Position numbers and translations under genes: made by a program. Shown piece by piece: positions 21,201 through 35,426 of a stretch of 64,000 nucleotides of DNA. This stretch comes from Metopolophium dirhodum (taxonomy: Eukaryota > Arthropoda > Insecta > Hemiptera > Aphididae). The stretch is from contig NC_083562.1 of NCBI RefSeq assembly GCF_019925205.1, positions 868,001 to 932,000 of the forward strand. Direction: 5' to 3'. The notes beneath the pieces were generated by a model. It worked only from the letters and a program-made list of their open reading frames with translations. It searched no databases and was not told the origin of the DNA. Each line of letters opens with the position of its first letter. Within the stretch, counting starts at the first letter, position 1.

Positions 21201-24200
21201 GGAAGTGTTGTCCAACAGACACCGGAAACGGATGGTGAAACTACGTTGCAACAGACGGCAGTTATCCGGGTGCAAGGCCTCGTGCAATGTGATGGACGGA
21301 GACGGCGACCCCGGTTCCGTGGGTATGGCCGAATTCCACATGAGCTGTCTCTGCAACTCTTCTCGGTCCTCGGAATGCACTAGTTCGTAGACTGACTGGT
21401 GAACGATGTCGGACTGTGAATTCAAACCAGACGATAGCGTTATGACAAGAACATAGGTAATTTATAATAAACGATGACGACAACAACATGGAGATCTTGA
21501 GAAAGAACGTCGACGTTTAAACTATCACTTTTAAATCGAATTCTAAATGTCATATTTCAATACACGACATAAATAACGTATTTGAAGTAATTTTGAATAA
21601 AACCATTGAACAAAAGTAAAAACATGCCATACACTATATTTTTGTAGTTTTGTACTTATGTCGTTTTTTTAGTAGAAACTATAGAAAAAATACTTTGAAT
21701 ACACAATTATTCTTTTGTAATTCATATATAGACAATTCCATATTGCTCATTAATCATTATAGTAGAGAGTGGTACGGAGTTGGTTGTTTAATCATATTGT
21801 GGTTGAAGTATCAAAAATTGTCAATTGTTATAATACATATTTTTAGGGAATCTGATATTTATTTACTGTGCAACACGTTCCCGAACCTTTTTTTTAAATC
21901 TAACACACAATTATTATACCTATGCGGTTGGTAGAATAAGTTTTTAATACGGTCGTCATGCATATTCATATTAATTCATCGTAAAATGTTGGCTCACTTA
22001 ATTGATAAAATAAAATAAAAATGATATTTTGTACCTCTATGTGTCTACCATCTATATTATCAAAAAGTAGAAAGTATTACAATTGGAACTGTGAGTAATA
22101 ATAATTACCGGGTTAATATTAAAATACGCACACAGTTTCAGGAAATACGGTTCACTAACCACACCATGTTCTCTAATTTCCCTTTGGTTACTCCCACCTC
22201 TTACCTGATATCGAGGATAAAAAAGATATAAATCAGTGAATAATTTGCAAAATTAGGCTTAACATTATTAAAAATTCAATGACAATTTATGAAAAAGTAT
22301 TGACAAGTGTTCAAAATGTTTTTACTTTTTATAATAATTGTAAGTTACTTACAATTTGAATATTTTTTAACTTGTAGAAAAGTGGATCAACAGTGTTTGA
22401 AAATGCGATAAAATGTCTATATTTTCGTTAACTAGTTTATAACACGAACATTGATATTATTCAAACACGTTTCATTTAATCCATGTTAGCTTTAAAATAA
22501 ATATCCTTAGTAGGTATAATAGTTCAGTTATATAGAAATGTAAATACTAATATATGATTAATAAACTACAACTTCTTTAACTTTTGTTTACAAAATGTTT
22601 ATATTTTTTTTAGGAGAAATTATATTTAATAATAACTCTAATTATTTAAAACTAAATTATCATGCCAAAAAAAAATATTAGGTGTAGAATATTGTATACG
22701 CTTGACTAGAATAACCAGCATAAACCGAGTAATTATCGTGTTGGACTTTGGTGTATTTAATTTTATAACCATATTATGGCTTATTTAATTTTTTGAATTA
22801 CTAGTCCTTAAATTATTATTTTTATTAAATAAAATAAATCCTGTTCTGAAGGGTTCTAGTGGCATTTTCATAATTATTGTTGTTAAATATTATAATACTA
22901 CTATGATGTGTACCTATTTTATAAAGTTATCATATTTTCTTATTGTGTTGACACTATAGGTACATTGTAAGTTTGTCTAACAATAAAAATTATTGGCAGT
23001 TAAAGAATAAACCAAGTGGAGCCTAAGATATTAGAATCGTTTTTATTCTTTGAGAAGGTCGTTTAAAAAAAAAGATAAATACTTTGATTACTTTTATTTA
23101 TTTTGAGGGTCATAAAACTGGTAGCACGCTAATTTTTGATATAGGTAACTGATCGTGTTATATAAAATTAAGTCCTAAAATTAGTTCTATAAAATAAATG
23201 CTATCTAAATAAATTATACAAATATGTCCATTGCCTATATACAAGGTGTAACGACTGTTATACCTTTAAAGATTTTGTAGGGGGTTCATGCCTGAGTAAA
23301 CTCTATTACTTGGTATAACAGTCGCTAAATATTGGAAATAAAGGGAAAAGAAAAATATTTAACAACTTCTGGTGGGTAGGTAAAACTATGTCTTGTTAAA
23401 CCTGAAAAATATGTCTTGGGTGCCACTGTTCACAAAATATGAATGTTCGCTTTATCGCGTATGTTATTAATTTATTATAGCTTTATTCAAATTGTCTTAT
23501 CAATGTGGTCTTGTGGTTTGGTTGTTAAGCGTCTAGACTCTAGGACATGAGATAATGGACAATCGCTTATCGTAGTATATCACTTATTATAACTTAAACG
23601 ATTTGTTTTTACTAATTAAACCTTTGAAAAGGACAAAACCCGACGTTTTCGTATGTTAATAATCCTTACCATTCCTAACCAGACATTCTTACTTCAATCG
23701 CCTGCGATATATATTTTTGATATCAATATAGACATTATTCTACATAACAACGAACTAATTTAAATATTCTACAATCGGTCAATGTTATCTCTAGTTTGGG
23801 CCGATCGACAGTGATTATTTGGAAGTTTGGTCCGTTGGCTGTCGTGCCAATGATAGGTAGGTGGCCTATTTATTATTATTTTAAAATTATTTCGTGAAGT
23901 TAAAAATATTTAATATATTATTATTTTATGTTTCTGTAAATGTTTGAAAAATATATAACCAAAGTTCGTAACATAATATTATGTATGATTGTGTCCACAT
24001 CAGAGGGGAATGCAATTAAAGACAATATACATTATAAATGATTGTGTACGTTAATAATTTGTTTCTATAACGATGTTTATTATTGTTGTTAGATAATAAT
24101 ATTATTTTCTAATATTGATGTCCAATATTTTTTACTTTTATTAATGATCACTATTAGATTTAAAAAGACTTATAGTTTTAAAATACGAATCGACATAAAT

Positions 24201-27200
24201 ACATTTAGCTTATAATATATACTTCATTGCATACACCTGAGAGTCTCTCGTTTTATGAAAGTTATGCTTTAATAATATTGCTTTGTATACAAATGTTGTC
24301 TACATATGTGCTATAAAATGTTCAATTAATATGTCAGTTAAAAATTAGTACCATAATAAAATATAATTAAAATAACAATAACAATGAAAGTGTCTTTTAT
24401 ACACATAGCCACATAGGTATATATTGATGTAATATATGGTATGATATATGCGTATATAAGTGTATATAGGTAGGAATAGGTAATTTTTTTTGTTAGAATA
24501 CATCTGCATGACCCATTATACTGTACCCACGTGTATATACAGACGCAGCTGTTGAAATGTTACTATAATATTATGTAGGTACCTACTTTCAATTTCCATT
24601 ACACATGTTTATACCAGCATTTTTAATAAATCTAATGATTATCGGCTATTTTCCCGATAATGGCTTGAATTATGAGTTGATTAAAATCAAATGGGTAATA
24701 AACTTAACACAGTTATATTAATATATGAAACATGGGTACGTTTTTCAAAATTAACAGAGTTATACAATTAATATATATCATACGTCATATACATAAATAT
24801 ATTTAAAAATTCCAATGAATGTAAGTTACCTGGTGGAAGCCAAGATAATTTTCTATGGTATGTGTCGCAAAGAAAACCTCCCCGTCACAGGTGAGCATCA
24901 CCAAAAAGCCGTTTAATGCCTGTATGAGATAATAATTAGAGTTTATATTAGAATCATTTTGTATCACCAAGATTAAATTTTGCATTTAATTATTCACTTG
25001 TAGGAACATGTCTCCGTCCAAGTACAAATGATGTGGCTCCGGGCACGTCCTGGAACGCTGGTACTGGGAGCTGGTAACATTGGCTTGTTCTTCTTTGGAC
25101 TTGTGCATAGTAACTGTAAAAAAAAATAAACATTATAATGCTATTAATCACACCATGAGTAGTAGAAATTATGTCAGTCATCCGTATAACGACTACCTAT
25201 TATATTAGTAAGTACACCCTCGTGTGATGATTCAATTTGAAACTGATATTTATCTATACTCCAACGCTTATACATGCACGCGCGGTATCATTAGCTATAG
25301 AATATGTCGTTGCTATAACATTTTATTCGAAATTTAAATAAGTCCTGAAGCAGCATAAATACAACATTTTTATTTCGTTCACTATTATACTGTATACATA
25401 CACATAAAGATTAGACTACGTGCAGGTTAAGCTGGTTCGATCTTCAATGTAACACCATATAACTTCATATCGTAACTTTATATCACGAATTAAACAAAAT
25501 GTTAATTGAAACCATTATAAAATGTTATTTGGCGAATTGCCCAATACATATTTATCGAGATTTATTTTGTATAAATAATACGAACGTATAGAATACAAAT
25601 TTAAAACCGGTATTCACAACATAAACATTTTAATCAGATTTTTCTATGATTTCCTTGCTATTTAACCCTAATAAAATCGAAACGAGTGTAGATCTACTCT
25701 TTGTCATGTGTTTTAAGTAAACTGCTATAGTAATCTAGTCGATAATTTGCATACCAATGTCAAAATTATCCAGATTACTCGAGGCATGACGTTATATAAT
25801 AGCCAGGAACATTAATCCGTTTGTGCATTTTATTCATTCGTTATTGTTTTTTTTTTTTATGTAGGTGATAGGTACTACGATTTGAATCATTCAAGTTACT
25901 AAACATTATAGCCAACAATTAAAAATCGTAACAATCTTGCCTGGTAGAATGGCTAGAAAAAACTTTAATTTTTACGAGTGTTAATATATTTATATTTTAT
26001 TTCTCGTCTACATGATTAAAATATAGTGCCTACTATCGTAAGTAATAATATTAAATTTTGGAATTTCTTGTCGTACATACCAACATTTTTTAAATAGGTA
26101 AATTTTATATTTTGATTATACCTACTTATTTTCCATGTTACATTATCGATTGAAAAATATTAACACGTGTTAGAGGTTTTAAATTGTAACTTATGTAAAA
26201 CTGAAAAGATCTTTTAAAGATCTGTGTTTGAAACACAGTAACTATTTTTAGTGTTTTTTTTTTAGAATATGAGGTTTCGAAAGCCATTAAAAAAATATTA
26301 TTGAATTTGAGTGAAATAATAAAACTATTTTCGTATGTATATATTTTAGTATGTTAAGTGTCTTTATTCGAGGCATTCGAAATGTTTTATTTTATTTTTT
26401 TAAACTGTAAAATCATTAGAATTAGGCGTGGGAATATGTAAATTTTTTTTGGTTTTTATGAAAAATAAATAATAAGTGATCTATTGCATTTTTTTTTTCT
26501 CCACTGGAGCGCCATGTTCGTTAAAAAAAAAGAACCCTGAAAAAAGCAAATCGCGCGGTGTGTGCTTTGCGCAATAAATCCATATAGTAAATAAATAACG
26601 AAAAGACAAATAAATAAATAATGATAAAAATTATCGGCCGCCCGCTGGTGATGGCTTATTTACATCCCAAACAAATCGTAACCCATCGGCGCCCCACCTT
26701 AAAACGACAACTAACGAGCCTAGTTTATTACCTCTAACTCTTCGGTCTGTATGCATAGTGCATACCCTTTTCATCCTGCTCCCCATCTCCCTCTCGCTCA
26801 CTCTCTTCTACACATTTGTTCGTCCTTTTTATCCCGACGGTCTTTCAGTGGTTTTGCTTTAATTAACCGGACGAAAATTATTTATTATTGTGTACACAGC
26901 GGTCTTTGCCTGGATGGTATGAATGTTTTATTATTTATGAATTATCAGTTGTACGTATATATTATATACACATAAAAAAATAAATTATAAAAAAAAAACC
27001 ATGATTCCGTATGTAATAAAAACCGGATTCATAAACTTTGCCCGTGACGTACGATTTTTATTAAACTTATCGTAGTAACTACCTATATACTTCGTACTTG
27101 TATGAACATTATACCTACGCGCGATGTAGTTTTTGAGGGAAACTTTAGCGTGCGTAAGGTAGAGGGAGGAGCGGTGGCGATGGAATTTCTTTTCTCACCG

Positions 27201-30200
27201 TGCGACCCGCAACCCGTTTGTAAAGTGACATAAATAGATCACATGTCAGATTTTTGAAATAAAAAAATAAAACTTGTGAGGAAGACTACCCCACCGCTAT
27301 TGCAACCGCCAGGCAACACACGTGCGACGACGAGCTCGGCTTTCACATGTTTCATCCTGCACCGCATTTTCGCAGGTATATATAGGTACATTATACACAC
27401 ACATACAGTACGTTTATACATTGTATCATTGGCTGCACATGTGGGTGTTGGAGAATTGATGTTGGTAGGTGATAGTGGTGGAAGTGGAGGAGGTGGAGGG
27501 GTGGAGGGGGTATCGCAAGGGGAGGGTGCCAGCGTCGAAAAACCGTTCGTCGCACGCGATCCCACCGCGGCCGTTTATGTAATCCAGTTACCATGGGCAC
27601 CTGGCGTCAAAACAAATCATCCCCTATCCACCACAACCACCCCTTCGGTCACAAATAAACGATTTGTGTCTCCCTCGTTCCACTCTCCCACCGCTACCGA
27701 TCACTTCTCTGGATCGCTGCCGCCACCAGGTAGTACCTACCTGCCTGCCTACCTTTATATAATATATATGTATAAAATACGCATATATTATACATAATAT
27801 ATTATAGTTTATACACATATCGGTACGCGTGCTCGAAAAATAATATTTCGGCGAAATACCACGTAAACTGGATTTCGTCCCCCCTGCAGCCATTGCCGCC
27901 GCCGCCGGATATGAAGTCCCAGATACATCAAGGGTGAAGACGTATTATGTTGTAAAAAATTATCGTGGTCATTTTGAACATGACGTTATCCAGCTGCGAT
28001 CACGGCGTGTTTATTGTAATAAAAATAATATCATATATCTTTTTATGACTTTCGAGATGTTTTATTCCCTCCGCGGTGCATTACCCCGCAACACCACACG
28101 ACGCGTCCTATTCTTTCTACAATATCGACGTGTGGGAACTGCGTTGTGAATTATGTAGTATATTATAATGATATTTAGTATATGTTTGTATATTATATTA
28201 TATATTATATATACGTACGTATTATATTATGTGTGTATACTGTATATATATTTAGCCCACACGAACACATTATTTAAATGCCAAATGAGAGTAAAATTGT
28301 ACCTACGTCTGTGGAATTTGCGTCGGTCGCCACGCACCGTTTTTTCCATATCATATTGTTAACCGTGGTATTAGATATTATGTTTTACACATTACACTTA
28401 TGTTTTTTGAAAATAAATGTTCGTACATTGAATCTATCACCAGCGTTCAAACACATACAATTTAATCATTATTTTTAAATCTCCGCAGTTAAAAGATAAC
28501 GTACAAGTAGATCGTTCAAAATTTGAATTACAAATTTAATCGATCAATCGATTGTTTTAACGCTCAAGTAAACTGCACCATATACACTTTGAACGTCAAA
28601 TTTAGTTTCATTTTATTACAAGTAATCTTTTTTAAAAAAAATTGAGAAATGAAAAGATCTACAGCTTATAGAAATAATATATTTTTTTAGTGTACGCATT
28701 ACGCATGAGAGGATTAATCATTGATTTTTATAATAATTTTTTTCTATACTTTCCAAAAACACAATTTTATTGTTTTTAAAAACGTACATCTACGCTTAAG
28801 TTAAAATATCTCTCAAAAATCAAAATAATATGAATACATAATATACGTAATTAAAACATAATTACCTAATACAAATATAAAGTCATATATTTAGAAACAA
28901 CTCTTATATATTTAAGTAGGATTTAAGTAGGTATAGTAAATATATACATGAAACATTTAAATAAGTAATAGATTCTAAATATTGTATTTTGTCTTTTTTT
29001 ATGCCTACTATTCAAGTAATTTGTACATAGTTTTTATAGTTATTCTGAATTACCAGCTAACTCGAACATTTAGTATATAGGTATAGGTAGGATATATTTA
29101 GGATATTAGTTGCATTAATTAATGTACCATGGTGTCCATTGTCCATGAACGCACTAAACACATGCATCTATATATTTTGTATAATTTATGTATTTATTCA
29201 CTTAACATTATATAAATATACAATTATAAGTAAATGTACCTATATAATAATAAATTGTTGGATAATTTGATAAAGTAATAATTTTAATTATTCATTTAAC
29301 ATTTTTTTTTTTTTTTAATAACTTATTTAATTACGAACGTACCTACAAATACACATATTATTGTGAAAATGTATGTAAAAGTGCTTTTATAAATATTTAT
29401 TTAAAGAGTATTAACTATCCAGATAATTATGCGTTGTAAAATGATTGAGTATATTTTATAATTTATGCATTTTTAAAACCTAAAATGTATAGTTTTAATT
29501 ATACTTGGAGAAAAAAAATTGACAATTTTACAGAAATTATATTTCCTATTTTATTAGACTTATAAATGAAATATATATGTGAATTCCTTATGAGTAGTAA
29601 GAATGTAAAAAAAAAACAAATTATCGCTTTTACTTATTTCATATAATTGTACCTATTATAGAATTTTTATTTTTAGTGTAAAAACTAGAGGAATATAAAA
29701 TTAGGAAGACCGTATGTATATACTTCAAAACAAAACTGACAGCTGCCGACTTCTATAAAATTTTAAATGCAGTGTAGAATATTTAATGTTATCTTATAGC
29801 ACAATAATTATGCATAATCATATAGTCATATAGAGCATGTAAATTGTCAGTTATCCAAAATATTACTACTATATGATAATTAAAATAATGAAATATTTAG
29901 AAACGCTATAGTTATTACTATTGCTTTTATGAGTCGTTTATTTAAATAAAACGAATATTGACAAGAAACAAATTAAAATAATAATTTAATTTTGTTGAAA
30001 AAATAATAGCTTTCTATACAATTTGTATAAAAAACTATACTATAAAAAATATTACTTGAGAACTTCACTAAATAAACATGTATAAATGCCGAACGAAATC
30101 AATGACTTATGAGACCACATACAGTTTTGGACGACCATAAAATACAATGTAAAGTAGCTGCTGTGGTAGAATAATCGTATGTATATTTGATCAGTTGCTA

Positions 30201-33200
30201 GTGTTTCATTCTCGTTACAGCAGAATGCAAGACGTGATACATTACGTGATAATAGTAAAGACATGTGTAATTTATAGCCTCGTATGAATTACGGGAATTT
30301 TAGTAAACTGTAGTTACACCTTACACTGTAGCGGTGCAGTGAACTGTTACTATAATATTATTATTGACTATTTTTGTTGTATTTTCTCGGCATATATTAT
30401 TGTACGATAAAATACATTCATCATAGAGTGTTCAAAAGTATTGACATCGCAAATACGTCCGATTTTGGAATGGAAACCAGAATATTCCTATGTTTTTATA
30501 CGGTTTCTATTAAGTTGTTTTTTTTGTCGTGTATAACATGACCGCAAAATAATTTGGTTAGTCCGAAACACAGCTAATACTATATAATATATCTTCTATA
30601 TGTTTACATATACATTAATACGTACGAAAACCTTTAAGTTATATTGTTGACAACTAATTTGCGAAATCAATACAGAAATTGATACTACAAAATATTCGAT
30701 TTTAATTAAATCTTGATAGTTTCTACCTTTGGTCATATTAAAATAAGATGGTGGTATGTATAATAAGTATCTATACTATATTTTATTTTACGTATATAGC
30801 TAAACTTTTATATACGCGTGTAGGTATACGTATAATATAAAATATCGAGACTACAGTATACACTCATAGAATTATGATGCCCTATAATAGGTACCAATAT
30901 GTACAGTAAGTTGCAGTTGCAGTTATTGTTATAATGCGTTGTTCGACTTACATAATAGATTCTCCAACGAAAAAAAAAACAATTACAATTTAAAGTAATT
31001 AATTTCCAACTAGCTCGGGAAAGAAGGCGTATACCGAGAGGTGGGGGCGATGACATCATCGCGGGGAAGGTAATAGGAGGTGGGGGAGGGGTTGCCTGCC
31101 ACCAAAACATCTGGTCGTTTGATTTATATCTGTCATTAGGACATTATACCTATACGGTTTAGGTGTAATTACCAGCGGCCCGCTATCATGTCCCAAACGG
31201 TCACACGTCAGCTGCTGCTACAGCAGCAGGGCCAGTCTATGCCGCTGTCGTCTCTCTCTTTATTTTTTTTTATTCTGCTGTCCGTTCAACTGTATAATAA
31301 TAATTAATACGTATATATACACGCCTAAGGTATTATTATTATTTTACGAATAATATACGTATACGCGTGTATAATGTATATACAATAAAACACGGGCCGC
31401 ACACCGACCGGTTTCCTGTGGGCATAACTCACAGTAGCGTTTCTGCACCTAGTCGACGACGCTGTAATGTAAATGAATCTCGACCATTCGGATCAGGTAC
31501 TACTTTGTTTTGGCGTACCCGAGGGGGTCACTTTTGCATGGTCACGAAAAAAAAAAAACCATTCAAAATACGTAATTTTACTTATAATACTATAATTCAT
31601 TGTTTTTTAATGTCGTACATGTTACGCGACAGTCATAAAACATTTTGTCCCAGGTGAATAAAAAACCATAAGCTAACTTGTTCTATTATTACTATAATAG
31701 CACTCAAAGTTTATACAAAGTTGGTACGAAATTATTTTATTTTTTTTTTATTATGAATATTCTTATATTTTAATTAGCATTATTCCCCAGAATAAACCAC
31801 CCTTTCGATAGTCACGGTCCAAAAACTTTTACAAGGGCACCCCGCACATGGCTTAAAAATTACACACCGTATTATAATAATTGACAGGGTCAGCTTGCGA
31901 GAATAATTGCCAGCCACTGTCAGATACCGACTATATACCTAATTTACCTATAAACCGAATATATGTTGTCGGCAACATTTCGGTAAAGTTATACAGTGTT
32001 TCAAATACGTTTTGATTTGTATATATATAAATTTATTAAAAATTAAAGTTAGCATAATAACGGACACTCAAAACCGTATAATTTTACACAACAAAACTGT
32101 TTTTTATGGTGGACCACAACGGTTTTTAATTAGATATTTACATATGAATTACAACAATAATTATTAATTTAATTATATTGAACGATTTAAAATTGAGTAC
32201 CTAGGTGTATAAGAATTAAAAAACTGATATTTCACAAAAAAAATTTAAATTGTTTTTTATTGGATGAAAAATATAGGTACCCGGATGTTAAATTCGCAAC
32301 CTAGTAAACTTCAATGCAAAATATTATTATCATAAAAATGTGTTTAATGTTATGCTGTGTTGACGTGTTGCTTATGGATATAGATATCCAACATACTCAA
32401 GACTTTACTATTGCACCGAAGGACATGCACTAGTGCAGTAATACCGAACAGCACATTATATTATAAACATATATTTTGGTATGCAGTGACATCGCATAAC
32501 TGCACAAGTATAGCTTGATGAATTTTCTTTAACCACGTTCTAACAAAATAACGTTGCAACTTATTGTTAATATTTTTTGTTATATATTGTTATATTATCT
32601 AAAATAAATTATATTCTAATAACATTTAGTACTATCTAAACTTGATTGGATGACCATGTCACTAAGTCAGGAGGAAACATTATTAAAAAAAAAGTAACAC
32701 AGACTCCAAGTGCAATAGTATTTTATATAGCAGGATTTATGTACGCCATTGCCCATAGCATATAATAATATATTATAGTATATTATAATATATATTAGTA
32801 TGAACACAATGAATTGTAAGAAAAACATAACACAATTATAAATATTTTATATTGTTTGTACACGAATACGACTGAGGAAATTATTTCATATTAGTAATTT
32901 CAATACGTTTTATTAAATGTTTAAGAATTAATAACCTTAATTAAATTTTTTTATGACTGAAATCTATAAATGCAAATTCAAAAAAAATGTTTTCCAAACC
33001 TTTTTTTCTGAATGATGAGTGTTGACAAATACATACTACCAGATATAATATAAAGATTATAGTTCATTATCCGGTAAATTGTGCAGAATGTGTTCACTTT
33101 GAGAAGTGATAACGTTGGTTATAATATAACAGTTTATAAAACTTAAAAATATCTATATACGAATCTAATATCTGTATAGAATAGTATAAATGCGTTTAAT

Positions 33201-35391
33201 TATAATAAACGTTGTTATAATAATTAGAATACTGTCCTTCGGAAGACCTGTCTGGTTGTGACCTCTATCTGAAGGCTGAATATATATACCTACCATATGC
33301 GTAGACGCATTGTGTGTGTGCATTAAATCTTTTTAGTGTTAATTTCTCGAAAATTTAGTATGGCGTATATTTCGACGATGATATCTATACGCACTACCAT
33401 GGATTTATATAAATACATAAATATAAAAATATGTATATTATATATTTTAGACATTTTTGTTTTTGGTCTTCGTTGTAGTATCTAGGTAATATATTTTATT
33501 TACATAGGGATACTGACAAATTGTACTTCCCACGTGTCCAACGTTGTACTAAATTTGGTGAGATCATACAAAAAGTTTTGTACGCTTATACGGTATAATA
33601 TTATGTATCTTTATTCAAGCACTATTAATTTAACAAATAGTAACAATAATAATTAATAACACAAACTAGTTTCGTTGGTTTTAATATCGGCAAATGCGCA
33701 TGCATAATATTATAATAATGTGTATTTGTGTGTGTGTAGGTACTATTGAAACGGCTGCCGGCGTAGCCGTCTGTCGACTCCTGGAATATTGTTTTATTGT
33801 GGGACACGATACATTATTGGCTACACAGTCGGAACAAAATTATGTTAGCCACCGTTCGCCTACTCAACCTGTTGTAATGCTCCGTTTTTCATTAATAATT
33901 AGCGATATATGCTTGGCTGGAGGACCCCTTGTGGCGGTATACTCATTGATACACATTTAAGAATAATAATAAATGTACCTCTGTTTATATGGCCAGTATT
34001 ATAATATTATATATTATGATGTACCATTATACCTATACTATTCATTTTTTTTTCCTCTTGGGCTTCGTATCATTATTATTCCATGTGCCCCTCCTACTCC
34101 GTAAACTTGAAGATTGTTGCAGTATTCGCTCGACAGAATTCATTAAGATCGTGTGTACAGTATTTACGAAACCGGACATTTTAAATCGAATATCTCATGT
34201 TCAGAAACGGTATATTGTTTATGTTTTTAAAAAATACTATACAAACGCATTTATTCGCCCGACGCATTCTTCAAGACACATTATGTTGTGTAATGTTAGT
34301 TTACTGCGATTAAAACTCATATTTTTCATATCCAACAGAGTGTGTATATCGACTGTATCGTTTATACTTTATGGCTTTTTGTTAATTGTAACTTTCTTCA
34401 TTATATTACCCCCGCGGCGTTAATAATAATAATAATAATAATAACCGTCATATAAACAAAAGGGAACCGACTGAATTACGATGTATTAGGTTATAATATT
34501 TTACCACAAATTATATCGTAATTGACACAACCGCATGTACAATCTGTTCAAATGTTTTCCATTGTATTTATAGCCATATAGGTATATATATAAACGTTTA
34601 CAATGTAAATATGTATAATGGGTACAAAGTATTACAACTATAATATTATATTTATATAAATATAAATTAAAAGGAATAAGAATCTAATAAATAAATTATA
34701 ATAAAAAAATATATAAGTACTTATCACAAGAGCTATTGCCCTAGAAAATTAAATATAACCTTGGAATATATTTTTTTAAACAAATCTCAGGTTTAAAATA
34801 TTTACTAGGTATACTTCCGTACTAAAATTTGCAAAATTCTGACTCAATTGAACGTTGTGTCTTGTGAGTTGTGGAAGACACAATTCGGTAAATTACAACA
34901 ACAAAAATAGTTTGCCTATCAGTGCATACATAATCTATGTATATATTATAATATGCGAAATAGTTTTCGGCACAGTTTTGTGTCAGTTACGAAGTCGATT
35001 TAACTCGCTATGTTATGTCGTGACCATTGAAAACACCAGAGATACACACGGCCCACTCACTATATATATACGCGAGTCACTTAGTGTGGCCTACCCCAAT
35101 ATTTACCATCAAAGGATTACAAAACGAAACCTTGTAAATCCGATTGACAGAAGCCAAATGCGTGTAGGCCGGTAGCGACCGGCCGGTGATGTGTACCTAT
35201 AAATTATAATAGTTCATAATAATAATATAACGTTCCCGGTTTTACGTCTATTTACTATCATTTTTTCCACAGCGATCGCCCTCTCGCTCTGTTATAATAA
35301 CAATAACAACAACAACAACAATAACACCGTAAACGCGTAAACCGATCGCGGAGGTTAATCGATCGCGCGCCAATATTATGCACGCGTATAC

Positions 35392-35426
<35 letters not shown>

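Noticed and set aside
23505..23560. tRNA A-box-like sequence GTGGTTTGGTTGTTAAGCG
   Set aside because: No B box or fold follows; at best an ancient SINE relic.
27276..27797. 173-codon plus-strand frame
   Set aside because: It is open because of the local GC-rich, low-complexity composition; overlapping frames on both strands are equally open.
33989..34423. 144-codon plus-strand frame
   Set aside because: Composition is that of AT-rich intron (Ile, Phe, Tyr, Leu), with no domain or splice support; chance openness is likelier.
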